Assembly: GCF_964355755.1 (NCBI RefSeq)
Contig: NC_092679.1
Location: 12,884,932-12,948,931, forward strand
DNA length: 64,000 bases
Reading direction: 5' to 3'
Source: Antedon mediterranea
Lineage: Eukaryota > Echinodermata > Crinoidea > Comatulida > Antedonidae
How positions within the stretch are numbered: position 1 is the first letter of the stretch; every line of letters begins with the position of its first letter. The notes under the pieces were generated by a model. The model saw only the letters and a program-made list of their open reading frames with translations, was not told the DNA's origin and ran no database searches. Positions 1 to 12,500 of this stretch are shown here, one piece after another. The position numbers and the translations under genes were made by a program.

Positions 1-372
1 GTAATTGTGCTGGGTGGAGGTGGGCAGGGACTTCAATAATTTTAAACCAACAATAAACCCCCGAATAACCTAAATTATTATTGTTTTAACTACCAGTAAT
101 CACCCTTCCTTACATTTTTGTAGCTATCCCTGATCCTATGTACAGTACTAGGCCTCATAGTTATATATATATCATTAATGGAGCATATATTGGCATTATT
201 GCTCCATCTACATTTTTTTATTAACAACAAGCAAAAGGCCTACTTAAATAATGACACTAGTTCAATCAATGATTGGTATTAAAAACTAATTTTATTTAGT
301 ATTAATATATTCTATGTTTATGAATTAAATATAACTAACTAAAGACTAACCAAACATCTGATTTGTGCATAG
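1..372. other. Intronic/upstream sequence, no gene seen
   Basis: AT-rich sequence with no convincing coding stretch. It ends in a splice acceptor (AG at 371-372), so it is probably the intron upstream of the first visible exon of the DDE-type gene. Confidence 0.6.
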
Positions 373-3369
373 GTTGTTCAGAGTGTATTGGAGAAGGCTA
401 CAACTAGTCTAGCTGCAACAGATAGTTCATCTGAAGACTTGATGCCATCTACAGAATCAGCTGAACCAATTGTACAGGAACCAGCAACACCAATTGTTGA
501 GGAGCCAACTGTAAGGATGTGCATTGTGAATTCACGCTATTCGCAGACAATGCCAATGCCTAAGCCAAAACCACCACCAGTAGTAAAGAAACATACCACC
601 ACACAACACTCCCAAACCGAAATATACGGAATTGATCAGATTCTTGTTATGATGCCAGCTTCTTCATCTTCATCTGAGACTTCATCGGAAGAAGACTCAT
701 CTTCATCTGATGAGTCTTCTGAAGATGAAGATGATGAATACATTCCAGAACTGGAGGAGGAAAGTGAGAGCGACGATAGTGACTGGGAAATTGTTGTAGA
801 TGATGATGACTCATTCACAACAAAAGAGCCCCAGAAAGACAGAACTTTTATTGTGTTTGAGTCATGCCTAAAAGAGTTGCTGTCCCATTGCTGCGTTTCA
901 GGTTGTTCATCAATAGCATCTACACGATTGGTGAAAACTCTGGGTAGCATGGCTGTTTTCCGTTCCGAATGTTTAAACAGTCATGTTAGGGAGTGGAAGA
1001 CACAGCCTACACAAGGACGAATGCCATGGGGAAATCTTCATCTTTCTGCTGCAATTTGTTTTTCTGGATGCAACACATCAAAATTTATTTCTCTATGTGA
1101 ACATGCAAACTTGCAATGTTTTACTTCACGAACATATACCCGTTTACAGGAGGCATACCTCATCCCTGCCATCAACAACGTGTGGGAAAATGAGCAAAAA
1201 GAAATTCTTGAAAGTAGACGAGGGAAGCACCTTACGATCGGAGGGGATGGGCGTTGTGACAGTCCTGGACACACTGCCAAGTATTGCTCGTACACCATAA
1301 TCGATCTTGAGACGAACATGGTTGTGGACACACAGATGATTCAGGTATGTATACTTCTGAATTTCAATACTATGACTTGCACTTGGAATAGAAGGATTAT
1401 TTGTTTAAATAGAATGAAACTCTAGAAGTTGGTTTTGAAACATTAACAAAATGAAATGTACTGCATAATTTACAATCCATAATAAAAAGCCAGTGGCATT
1501 TAACTTACAAATTCATAGACTTATAGCATGCCAAAAAAACGCCACAGAAACTGTGATATTAACTATGCTATTCTTTATATTTATATAGTCTAGCGAGGCA
1601 AGCAGCTCAAATGCGATGGAGCTGGCAGGACTTAAATTGTGCAAGGCAACATTAGATACTGCTGAAATCAAGGTTGATGCCATGATAACGGATAGGCATG
1701 TTCAGGTCAAGAAATATATGCGGGAAGAATGGAAGGAAGCCAAGCATTACTTTGATGTGTGGCATGTTAAAAAAGGTCACTTTTTAAATTTATTTTTTAA
1801 ATATTCTTTTTAAATTTTAAATAATGTTAAAATAGCACAACAAATACCATTTGGGTAATAATAAATATTATATTCATAATGTTGTGCACCAAACAGGCAG
1901 TTGAAAAATGTTTCCATTTCTATTCCATGGTAAGCTAAGTAAGCTACAGCATACCTAATATTAATTACTTTCATAGGTGTACACAAAAGGCTGCTGAAAG
2001 CTGGTACAAAGAAAGGTGCAGAAGATCTACGGTGCTGGATTAAATCCGTTGGTAACCATATGTATTGGGTAGCCTCATCCAGTGGCGAGAATCAAGCGAT
2101 CAAAACAGAAAAGTGGCGTTCGATTTTTTCTCATGTTTGCAATGTTCATGATGGTTTTGAAGGTGAATTTTGTCAGTGCTCTCATGATGTCCTAGATGAA
2201 GACAGACTCTGGCTAACGAAAGGTAAACTGTCCATCATACTGTGACAATGTGTGTTTGTGCATGCACAGCCAAGGATATTAAAGAATAATTATTTATACA
2301 GAAAATCTTCTTAGAAGTGGGACTGGTTAGAATGTCTCCAATTAAAAAATTGCACTTTCTTTGTTACTTCTTAGGAACACGACCATACAAACTCTTGTCA
2401 GAAATCGTTTTATACCCATACCTACTGAGAGATATCCCACAGCTTTCTCCTCGGTTGCAGACATATGGCCTTGAAGTGTTCCACAGTGTCCTCCTCAAAT
2501 TTGCTCCAAAGAACACCCACTACTTCTACAAGTCAATGAAAGCAAGGTATTGTTTTTCTTATGTGTTTAGCAGAATGTTGTTTTCTTATTTAATACTCAT
2601 ACCAAGGATGTGTATGTTGACATCTCCCTGTATAAACAGTATGTGTGTATGATGATGAGTTCTGGTGTATACCTTGTACTCTCTAGTATAAAAAGAGGAA
2701 TTATAGTTTCTTATTGCGTAAAGTAAACTGGAAAAAGATTACACCCACACCCATTTTACCTCTGGTTCAACATGAAATTGTCTATAAATATTTATGCAAG
2801 TACACTCCATCATTTATTGATGTACTGAATAGTTAATGCACTCCAACACTTCAAATACAGGATTCAACTAGCGGCTCTTCATTTTAATGAAAACGGAAAT
2901 AAGGAGCAGGCTACAAAAGCAGATGGAACCAAACGGTGGTCTGTATGCTACCCAAAAGCAAAGAAGGAAAAAGAGGCAGTCCCAAAGAAAATCAAAGTTC
3001 CCTCTACTTATAGTAAGTTTTGGATTTAATCTAAATTGTCCTCTAGATTGTATCCTAGTGTAGCAGCAAGGACATTTTTATTGCAATGGTTGATTATATA
3101 CTGTAAAGGAAATTAATGGAAATTGTATTACATACTTGCATGCATTATCATGATTTTTGTATTTCATTGTAGGATATGTAGAGAGGTTAATGGAAGATGT
3201 ATGTAGGATACGTGAACAGTTCCAAAGTCACCAGAAAGCAATTATGGATGCTAGAGAAAATTATTCTGCTGCACCACAGCCTATCACATCCAAATTCAAA
3301 AAGTTTGACAAATCAGAATTGGTGTTAAACAAGCAATCACGTTTCCAAAAAGCAAAGGACAGCAACTGA
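373..3369 (+). CDS. DDE-transposase-derived multi-exon protein (3' six exons)
   Basis: Exons read as 373-1344, 1589-1775, 1977-2222, 2375-2546, 2861-3012 and 3173-3369. All introns are GT-AG and the phases agree (0,1,1,2,1), giving 641 residues plus stop; the 5' end lies outside the window. Exon 1 encodes a Ser/Asp/Glu-rich low-complexity tract (about 661-830) and then a Cys-containing region (CCVSGC). Conserved-looking acidic motifs follow: GDGRCDSPG at the end of exon 1, ITDRH with FDVWHVKKG in exon 2, and LEVFHSVL in exon 4. They resemble the D, D, E positions of ISL3-like DDE transposases, and the whole protein resembles a family widespread in marine animals as uncharacterised or 'P2X7-like' proteins. 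Family assignment is from memory. No frameshift or stop was found. A host-domesticated gene or a recent intron-bearing transposon are both possible. Confidence 0.8.
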
Positions 3370-3459
3370 TTGATGTGTTGATAATGACGTAAAATGTAAA
3401 ATATACTGACATTAAGTTTTTTTGAATGCTGGAAAACATGTTCTCTCATTAAAAAATCA

Positions 3460-3465
3460 AATAAA
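3460..3465 (+). promoter_or_regulatory. Polyadenylation signal of the DDE-type gene
   Basis: A canonical AATAAA lies about 90 bases after the stop codon at 3369, consistent with a short 3' UTR. Confidence 0.5.
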
Positions 3466-4029
3466 CTTTGTACTGTGTAATAATAATAGTTTTATTTTGG
3501 AACGGATAACTTTATCACCTTTACTATTTACTACTAAGACTATATTAAAAAAATATTGAAAGTATTAACTATCAATAGGACAACATTTTTTTTTATTCAA
3601 TGCAAACGTCAGGGGAAGTCAGTTGAACCCACAAATATGAAAAATATCATCGGTCACAAATGTGATAATGCCCACAAATGTAAAAAAAAAAAAAACAATT
3701 CTTGTCAAGTTTAGTGCTAGACCCAAACAATTGTGGTACTTAATCTTTTTACGAGGTAATGTTAATGTATTTATATACATTATATTGAGTTGCTTCAATA
3801 CTTGTGGGTGCACGATACGCATTGGATTACTATTAAGTCGATGTTTGCAATTAGGTGCGCGCGTGCACGTCATTACTTCAAGGTCAAGGTCATATCATGA
3901 ATTTCCAAGTCGATGTTCAGTCCAGTGTTTGTTGCAAGGTCATTTACCATTACTACTCATGTAGTGTGTAGTTATCTCGCTGGCCTACTATTAAGGCACG
4001 TATAGTTCCAAGTAGCATGCAATTGGAAA

Positions 4030-4335
4030 TATGTGGACATAATAACAGAGGTCCTCCCTGATAATATAGTAAGCCAACGATTTAACAACAAACTAAAAGG
4101 TAATGTTATAAATGACCATGTAGTATCATGCACGCGCAACAAACACCAAATATCGACTTGGAACTATGCATAATAACTGAGGTATCCCCTGATAATAGTA
4201 AGCAAACGACTTAACAACCACAAACTAATGTTATAAATGACTATAGTATTGTGCACGCGCGCAACAAACACCGAACATTGATTTGGAACTATACATAATA
4301 GTAAGCCAAAATGAGTTAACAACCGCACACTACAA
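4030..4335. repeat. Imperfect local repeat, unit about 130 bp
   Basis: Two to three diverged units share the order: ATAATAACAGAGGT-like, GTAAGCCAACGA, TTAACAAC, AATGTTATAAATGA, then a purine/pyrimidine CACGCGCAACAAACACC stretch. Related sequence resumes at 5825-5849 and 6476-6640, so the LINE remnant and MITE at 4.4-6.5 kb were inserted within this repeat field. The sequence from 3370 to 4030 shows no gene. Confidence 0.6.
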
Positions 4336-4394
4336 GTAGCATGCAATGGTATAGGATATTGACCTTGTAGTATTGTTCAAGTACGCGCAGCAAA

Positions 4395-5820
4395 TAACAT
4401 ATAGATACAGATACAGATTCATTTATTGTCCAATATAAATGGAAATTACAGTGCAAATGACATTGGCTTGCCTAAAATAAATAAATATAAGGGGGACTAT
4501 CTAACAAATGTTTTGTTATAATGCCTTATCCCAGCTGGGTAGAACGAGTACTTGTAACCGTCCATCTGCGCATTCACTGTCCTCATCCTACCACTTCTAA
4601 CGATAACGGAGGTGGTTGGTGTCTTCCAATATAGAATGAACACATCAGCAAGACGTTCGCTGTAGAAAGAGTCAAGCGTTTGCACAGACGAACTATACTT
4701 TCCCCGCTCTAAGTACCCAGCACCTTTTCAATTCGGTCTTTATCCCCTTTTTATTGATATTCCCAGCCCAGCATACAATAACTCCAAACAGATAACATCA
4801 CTGATGAGTAAAAAATTTTACAAATATCCTGCTTTACTCCAAATGAACCGAGTTTCCTCAGGCAGTACAGCCTTCTATTTAACTTCTTAACTACTGTATA
4901 TGGTCAACATGATCCCCCCATTTAAGCATAGTCAAATACTACTCCCAGATACTTATAATTGTTAACAATCTCTACTTCCTTTCCTTTAATGTATACCGGA
5001 TCCATACTGTCAGACCTATTGTGTTTTCGAAAATCAATCCGCATTTCATTCGTTTTATTTATGTTTAGTTCAAGTGCCACAGTAATCGGTAAATCGAATA
5101 ATCTCAGAAAGGTATAAGAGAAGAATTGTTGTTATTAATAAGTCCAACCATAGCCGAGTCGTCCGCAAATTTTATCATTGGACAACTCAGGGTTATCGAC
5201 CTAAAGTCTGACGTGTACAGAGTATATAAACAAAAAAGGTGCCAATACAGTACCTTGTGGTACACCAGTACTAGTACGCACAGTATCGGAAATAATATTA
5301 TTCTGTAACTTAACATACTGCTATGTTCGACTAAAAAATTAAACACAAACGAAATTAAAACACTTGGAACATTCATATCAAATAATTTATCAAATAATTT
5401 TTGAAATAATATGTGTGGTTGAATTGTTTTAAATGCGGAACTAAAATCAAAGTACATAACCCTAACGCATGGGTTCGTTTTCCAGTCATCTAAATGACGG
5501 TACATTTGGTGGAGCTTATAATTATATCAAAGCGTCTTCAGTGCTCCTGTTTGTGCAGTAAACGAATTGGAGTGGGTTAAGAAAATCCGCAACTGATAAC
5601 TAAGCCTATTTAACACAATTTTTTCACACACAGAGGTCAGTGCAACTGGTCTAAGATCATTATAACAACTAATATGATGTCGTTTTGGAATTGGGATTGA
5701 ACAGGATGTCTTCCATGCACATGGAAGTACATGGGAGGAGAAAACTAAATTAAAAATAAAACTAAAAATATGTGAAAGATGACAAGGACACAATTTCAAA
5801 ATCGACAATCAACTTTAAGC
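4395..5820 (-). mobile_element. Non-LTR retrotransposon remnant (CR1/jockey-like RT)
   Basis: Read on the minus strand, two frames of a reverse transcriptase are visible. The frame at 5808-5527 contains LRPVALTSVCEKIV. The frame at 5505-5104 contains VMYFDFSSAFKTIQPH, the palm motif with catalytic Asp, and IKFADDSAMVGL, the ADD motif. A frameshift near 5520 separates them. The C-terminal tail is readable at 4685-4497. The 3' end at 4395-4445 carries a short GATACA-type repeat tail next to TTATTGTCCAATATAAATGG. It is 5'-truncated and broken by frameshifts, hence dead. Confidence 0.8.
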
Positions 5821-5849
5821 TATACACAAATAGTAAGCCAACGAGTTAA

Positions 5850-6475
5850 AGCCCCCTTCCCTACGTTTTTTAGATCTAATTTAAGATCACAAACTATATT
5901 TAATGTAAAAATAATACTATATGGTCCTATTGCGATAACTTTTTTCGTCTTTAAACGGTTAAAAATGTGAAAAATAAGTCGATTCTAACAATTATAGCGG
6001 CCCGTTATAAATCCCAAAGTGCATTGCGCGCGGATTGATATTTTTGTTTTTCACCTGTAATTCGCCCACTTTTCGATCGATCGTGAGGCCAAAACAAATG
6101 GAAGACTCCTAACTTTTCAGCGAAAATATCGGGTTTTCCCCAATTTGTATCAACGGAGTCTGGCAAAAATAGAAAGACAATTAATGCAGCAACTATACAA
6201 CGTCAGGCTAGGTATATAGCTAGCGTATGATGTTCGTACGTTACCGATGTTTACCAGCTAGGCCTACAAAACTAAGCCTAGCTAGGCTAGGCCTAAGACC
6301 GTCCACAAGAGGTCGATCGCCGCGAGCTACTTAGGTAGTGCATTGTTTCTCACTTTTTATCATAATTTACCATAAAACGTACATTTAAGACAAGGAATGA
6401 CATGATTTAATGTTTTTAAAGTGATATATATGTATTATTTTCCAAAAAACGTCCAAAATTGCAGGGAAGGGGTCT
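5850..6475 (+). mobile_element. TTAA-flanked MITE, family M1, copy 1
   Basis: A 626-bp noncoding element with inverted ends (left AGCCCCCTTCCCTACG, right GCAGGGAAGGGGTCT). It is flanked by identical TTAA at 5846-5849 and 6476-6479. The flanks rejoin to match the uninterrupted host repeat nearby (around 4080, 4210 and 4315), which shows that TTAA was duplicated on insertion. The interior is shared with the copies at 14256, 36796 and 51364. TTAA duplication is typical of piggyBac, but the end sequence is not the usual CCC start, so the superfamily is undecided. Confidence 0.85.
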
Positions 6476-6678
6476 TTAACAAACATACACTCTAAAGCAG
6501 CAATGACATATTATCTTGACTTTGAAATAATGTGCATGCAAATGTTGACTTGAACACTGACCAAGAGTACCGTGCGTGCGAGCAGCAAATATCAAACATT
6601 GATTTAATAGTAATACAACGCATTAACGACGATTATAACTGCACGAATATTGTGCACAAGCAACTCAACGAATTTACA

Positions 6679-9032
6679 CTTACCAAAGCAGAATGCTTAA
6701 GCCTTCGCTAACCATTCGCTAGGCATTCGAATGCTAATTTACAGGTAATTTTTAGAATTTAGGCATTTATGGTTAAAACCACTTAAATGGAATGCTAAGA
6801 AAAGTTTCCAAGCATTCTTTAGGAATGCTTACAAGAGTCAATAAGCATTCAGAAGCTATCCCGAATGGTAGTGTGAATGCTAAGATCATTGCAAGCATTC
6901 GGTGGAGATATTCTGAATGGTAGTGTGAATGCTAAGAACATTGGTAGAATTCAGGAAGATATTTTGAATGGTAGTGTGAATGCTAAGATCATTGGTAGCA
7001 TTCAGGAAGAGATTTTGAATGGTAAACAGGGAAATAATTGAATGCTCAACCAATCAGATCAATCCTCTCCAACTGCCAAAAAACAACAACCAATTAAAAT
7101 TCAAGAGACCAATGACTAGAGAAAGGCTGAGTTGAGTGAGGAGGCCTAGACCGCAGCCTTCCTTCTTTTCACAGCTTACCTGCTGGCAACCCTGACACAG
7201 ATTTTGCTGATATAAAAGGTATTGTAACTAGTATCTATACCTTCATGCTCTTTTATCATTCTGTATTTAGCTACTAACTAGCTAGGCCTAATAATAGGAG
7301 GAAGTTGAGTTCAGCAGAAAGGGACCAGGGCTATAGGCTACAGTAGATAGTGAGTGGTTTGGGAGAATTCAGTGGTGGTACCTATAAATTGGATCCCCTA
7401 AGTCACTCCCTGGTTATATTGTGTAGCTAGGCCTAGGCTAGTTATATTATAATCTAGCTAACCACATTGTATCACTGATCAAAGAGAAGGCTAACTAAAC
7501 TATATATTAAATCACTTTTAAATAAAAGCAGTTTTCACTCTGGCATCATTTATTATAAGACCATGGGATGGTGGAGGCATTTTTTATGCCATGGCAGATT
7601 ATTTCCTAATTCCAACATTTGAAATGAATACAAACAGTAACATGATAACCACACAAGTATTTATTTTAAAGGGTAAATATTAAATAAATTAATAGTCCTC
7701 CTACAGACTAGAGAATAGTGCATAATTCAGTTTTATCTGCTATATACTGACTGTACAAAGGAACAGGTCTCCATTGCAAATAATGGTCTTGATTTTTGTT
7801 ATCTTTCAGACTGATTCTCCGAGAAGAATGCCAAAGTAGAAGCGAGTTGCTTGAACAAAAAATAAACAATAAATAAAAGTTTGAATAGATGTACTTCTAA
7901 ACAATTAACTAGAATTTAATTCGTCACTTTGACGAATTATAGGTGATCATTTTTATAATTTTATTGATAATATTATTTTTTAAACATGCAAGTATTTGTT
8001 AACATACAATCGGAAAATGTTGATGTATGCCATCCTATTATACGCTTATAGTACTGAGTTGTGCCTATATGCCATATACAATATGTACAGTATATACTGT
8101 ATATCTATATACAGTGTAGCATAGGTGAAATTACGGGACACACATGTTCTAATTTGTTGGCATGATGACGTTCAAACTAAACTTTAAGATGACAATTTTT
8201 CGAAAGATAATTAATTGAGCAAAAAAATATAAGATTTGGAAAAAAATTTGGCACGTAGAAGCGCTGTGCGCGCTCTTTGAAATGTGTATAACTTTGACGA
8301 AAAATATGAAAAAACTACTTTTTCACTTCAACTGGCCATATGTTAATGTCACAACATCCGATAGGCTTAATTTTTATATGAATTAATATCTACATTTCAT
8401 CAGCTTTCATAATAAATTATAATCATCAAGGTAACCTTCAATTCTGAAGAGCTGTAAGATATTCAAATTTACTGCGAAGGTGAAATTACACGGCCTATGT
8501 TATTCAAGTTTTTACGCGTGATGACGTCATTAAAATGAAATAGTGTCAACTCATGATAAAGATAATTAATTAAGCAAGCACATACTGAAATTTGTGCGAA
8601 ATTCGAGCACACATAGTAGTCTGATGAGAGTTTTAACTTGTTTTGTTGCAACCCTAATTCCTATTACAATACTGTAGCGTAATGCTATGTAGCATTTCCC
8701 TGCTAACATGTAATTTGCTCACTAGTTTGCATAGTATTAGTGTAGCATTCACCCACTACCATTCGATTGCTAGTGTAGCATTTACCCACTAGCATTTGAA
8801 TGCTAGTGCTACCATTCGCATGCTTAAGCTCATTTAAATGATTTGGCTCCCTCGAAGGTTTAGCGAATGCTAAGAAGCATTCGAAAGCTAAATTCAGTCA
8901 TTGAATGCTTATATACCACTAGTATTCGAATGCTAAGTATAGCCCTTCGAATGCCAATAATAGCATTCCAGGAGTAGCATTCGAAATCGAATGCTTTGTG
9001 AATGGTAAGCGAAGGCATTCAGCTTTAGTAAG
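6679..9032. mobile_element. Inverted-repeat element rich in GCATTC/GAATGC motifs
   Basis: The left end (CTTACCAAAGCAGAATGC, then CCTTCGCTAACCATTC) is mirrored at the right end (GGTAAGCGAAGGCATTCAGC, then TTTAGTAAG). About 350 bp inside each end is filled with GCATTC/GAATGC motifs. On the left these form a 58-bp tandem unit (6840-7025) containing GAATGGTAGTGTGAATGCTAA. The centre (7040-8690) has no open frame of note. It is probably a nonautonomous DNA transposon; no target duplication was evident. Confidence 0.65.
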
Positions 9033-9407
9033 GGGGCCCTGAATGAAAATAGCACTAAACTGCTATCGCAAATTCCCATTGGTACTTTTTCTTTCATTTC
9101 AATATTTGTTCAAATAAAGAAACATAAAAGAGCATTTTCCAAGCATATTTTGTTTCCTTGTTACCATGTAACACAAATTGAGTTCATTTAAATTTCCCAT
9201 TTCTTATAATAGGTATAATTTTTATAAGCAAATTTTAACACACATTCAATATTTTGTTCTTTTGTTGTTCTGTGGAACAAATGAAAATATTAACAATTGT
9301 TTTAATATTCCACTTAGAAGAAATTATTATTTGATAAGCTGTACATTTTAAAATACTTCAATTAAAACATCAATGCCCTATACCACAATTGCACATTCCA
9401 AAATGGC
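9033..9407. other. Proximal upstream region of fibrinogen-related gene 1
   Basis: AT-rich with no coding sequence. The last 100 bases before the TATA box resemble the sequence before 29748, so they belong to the duplicated promoter block. Confidence 0.4.
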
Positions 9408-9415
9408 TATAAATA
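9408..9415 (+). promoter_or_regulatory. TATA box of fibrinogen-related gene 1
   Basis: TATAAATA lies in the context CTATAAATAGACATG, 122 bases before the start codon at 9530. The same motif and context recur upstream of the second gene copy (29748-29755), supporting function in the ancestral promoter. Confidence 0.6.
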
Positions 9416-9529
9416 GACATGACTTTGAACTACCATCCATAATCTGATTGTGTTCTGGTGAGACACGACTCCTGGCTTTAATACTACTGCTACTACTACT
9501 GTATATCATTTCAACTGAGAAGAGAAAAG

Positions 9530-12500
9530 ATGCTGCTAATATATTTCCTACTGTCACTGATGGTAGCTCTGGCATTCTCAAACAGCTATGTTGTAGATAT
9601 TGTAGAACAGGATGGTGTTCCTCAATTACTGGTTGTTATCAAAAATGGATGTGATTATGAGACAGAAAGAAAAGGTAAAATTAATAATATATTTCTTCTG
9701 TTAAACTGGCTAAAATAGAGTGGTAGTAAAAGCTTTAGTTTTTTTTTTTATTTGGTTGTTTTTTCAATTGATATTTATGTTTAGAAACCTAATATTTTTA
9801 TAATTGTTTAAGGAATACAGACTTCCAGTGATTATAGTTAACTTACTATAGTTACCAATTAGATCCTCACTGTCAGTTTCTCCATATTGAGAACTACACT
9901 TTCAACTTGAAACAAATGTTTAAGTCATAGAAAAAAATCAGTGCTCAGAGTTAAGCTGTGAAGAAAAATTGTACACACTGCACCCTATATTATTTATAGG
10001 CCTGCCATCTGTCATAAGAACAAACCGATCCCGTTATGCCTTTATAGCCAACGTCATACATTTGATAAACTCATGGCAATAAAGATAGGAAACTGTAGAG
10101 TCAACGTATCATTGTGCAATTCCTCCTTTTTAATATTGTATTTTTAATGTTTTTATAATTTTATGATAAAAGCTTTTAATCTGTACGTATTATACTTAAC
10201 CTAGCTTTTAATGTATATTTGTGTATTTAGTTGAATTTGTATAGTATATCTTTGTTTTTTAAATATTTTTAATGCCAGTTTCAAATGAATTTCCATTTAT
10301 ATTACTATGGACAATAAAATAATATCAGTATCAGTATAAAAATCAAATATTTTGTACAAAAAGCTGACCAATAATTGGTATCATTTAACATAACTCACTG
10401 TTATAAATGTGACCAATGCCATGTGATCCAAATAAATAGCTATGATATCGTTTTATAATTTTCAAAAAATTGAAAAATAAATAAATTTATGGTAAGATAT
10501 ATATACAGTATTATATACCGTATTTGAGTTGCATATACTGTATCTTATTATGAAATTATGTATTCTATGGAAATTACAAATCAACTCTTTCTTCAACATG
10601 ACTGCCATAAAACACATGTACTGCCCCTCAAAAGGCAATCTTTATTAATATACATTTTTTCAAGATTATCAAGACTGCACTGACATACTTGAACGCAACA
10701 GTGAAGCAACAAGTGGTGCTTATATGATCAATATTCATGATGGAGGTGAACCATTCAGAGTTTACTGCGATATGGACACTGATGGAGGTGGATGGACAGT
10801 AAGGCTTTTTTTGCGGTTACTGGACCCAATTACTAATTTTACACTAATGTTGCCAAGTTTGATGGTGGGCCTGTAAATTTGTTTAATTAAAATTAAAATT
10901 GTCGGTAACACAATATAAGAAAGTATTGTATTGTTAATCATCTTTCATTTCATTTATTTATTTGACCAACAAAACATAATATACAATATACAAAGATGAA
11001 ATCTTCAGAAATGTTTAGCATATATTATTACAGTATGTAGAATACAATTGCTTTGTTTAGGTCTTTCAAAGACGAGAAGATGGATCCATGAATTTCTATA
11101 GAAATTGGGCAGCATACAAGGCAGGGTTTGGGAATGTTAATAGTGAGCATTGGCTTGGTAATGATAACATTCATCGCCTTACATCTGATGGTCACTTTGA
11201 ATTAAGAGTGGACATGTCCACCTTTGAGGGTGAATCGGCCTACGCACACTACAACAACTTTCGTATAGGTGATGAGGGAAGTAACTATAAACTGATATGT
11301 GGTGGCTATAGTGGTAATGCAGGTAGGTAGGCCTGTACACACTAGACTAGACTTGATGTATTCCCACATGTGGTGATCCACATATTATGTGCATATTACA
11401 TGATAGCACATAATATTTTCCAATTTTGTTTTCATATTATCTACCGTATATTTCGGTGTATAAGTCGCACCTGTGTATAAGACGCACCCCCTAACTGAGA
11501 GTAAAATATCGGTATTTTTTATATCGTCGATGTATAAGACGCACTTTATATTTCATCAAAACAATTTTTTTAAAAATTGTAATCAATATTATTGTAATAA
11601 TATATTTTGTTATATCTACAACAGAGTCTTTATTTAGGTTTTTTCTTACCTAGGCTCGGTCGCGCCCAGCCTCAACAAGTTCTTTCTAACTTGTTATTCA
11701 TGAGTTTCACACCCACAACATCGAGTGCACGACCGTGTGTGGGCTAGCCTCGCTCGATCATTTCGAGAGGGTGCACGTTTTCACGGACAATCGTATTCGA
11801 TTAGTATCTATGTATCCGAGAAGTGTAAAATACCATAGACAATGTGGCCGCCACCAAGAAGGACTTGCGCTAGGCTAGGGGTACTGCGGTCGGCGATCGT
11901 GCGTATAACTATAAATAAATACATTCCAATCGTAAACGTTTACAAATGAAATTTCATTGGAGCGCCAAAAACAGCTCTATAATGAACAAATCTTTTCATC
12001 AAATTTAGTATAACATCACGCTAAAAATCCTGCCTAGAAAACTAGGCAGAAGCAGGTTGCCGTTACGTTAGTACACTCTGTAGCTAGCCTAGGCCTAGCC
12101 TACTCAGGCCTAGGCTAGCCGTGCCAACAAGGTGACGATTATGTACAATCTGTGTGGTGAGGCATTTATGTTCGGTGTATAAGACGCACCCTTAATTTAG
12201 AGGTCAAATTTGCGTGTCAAAAGTGCGACTTATACACCGAAATATACGGTATATATAAATTTACGTAAGGGCAAAATTCGGTAAATCGCGCCTTACTTTT
12301 AGAATTTTTACTCGATGGTATATAAAGTTGGTTCGTACTTTCGGTACTGATTTTAACCACCTGATGTAACCCTGTTTACTAATTAAATTATGTTAGATAA
12401 TTAGTTATTGACGATTAAAACGAATTTAGGTTCAACGATTTGCCCCAAATAGGGGTGTTTTCCGATCGTGGTATACACTGTCTAATGGATGTCCATCTTG

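Noticed and set aside
636-950. Minus-strand open frame opposite the acidic tract
   Set aside because: Shadow of the Ser/Asp/Glu-rich exon; poly-Ser/Glu codons read open on both strands.
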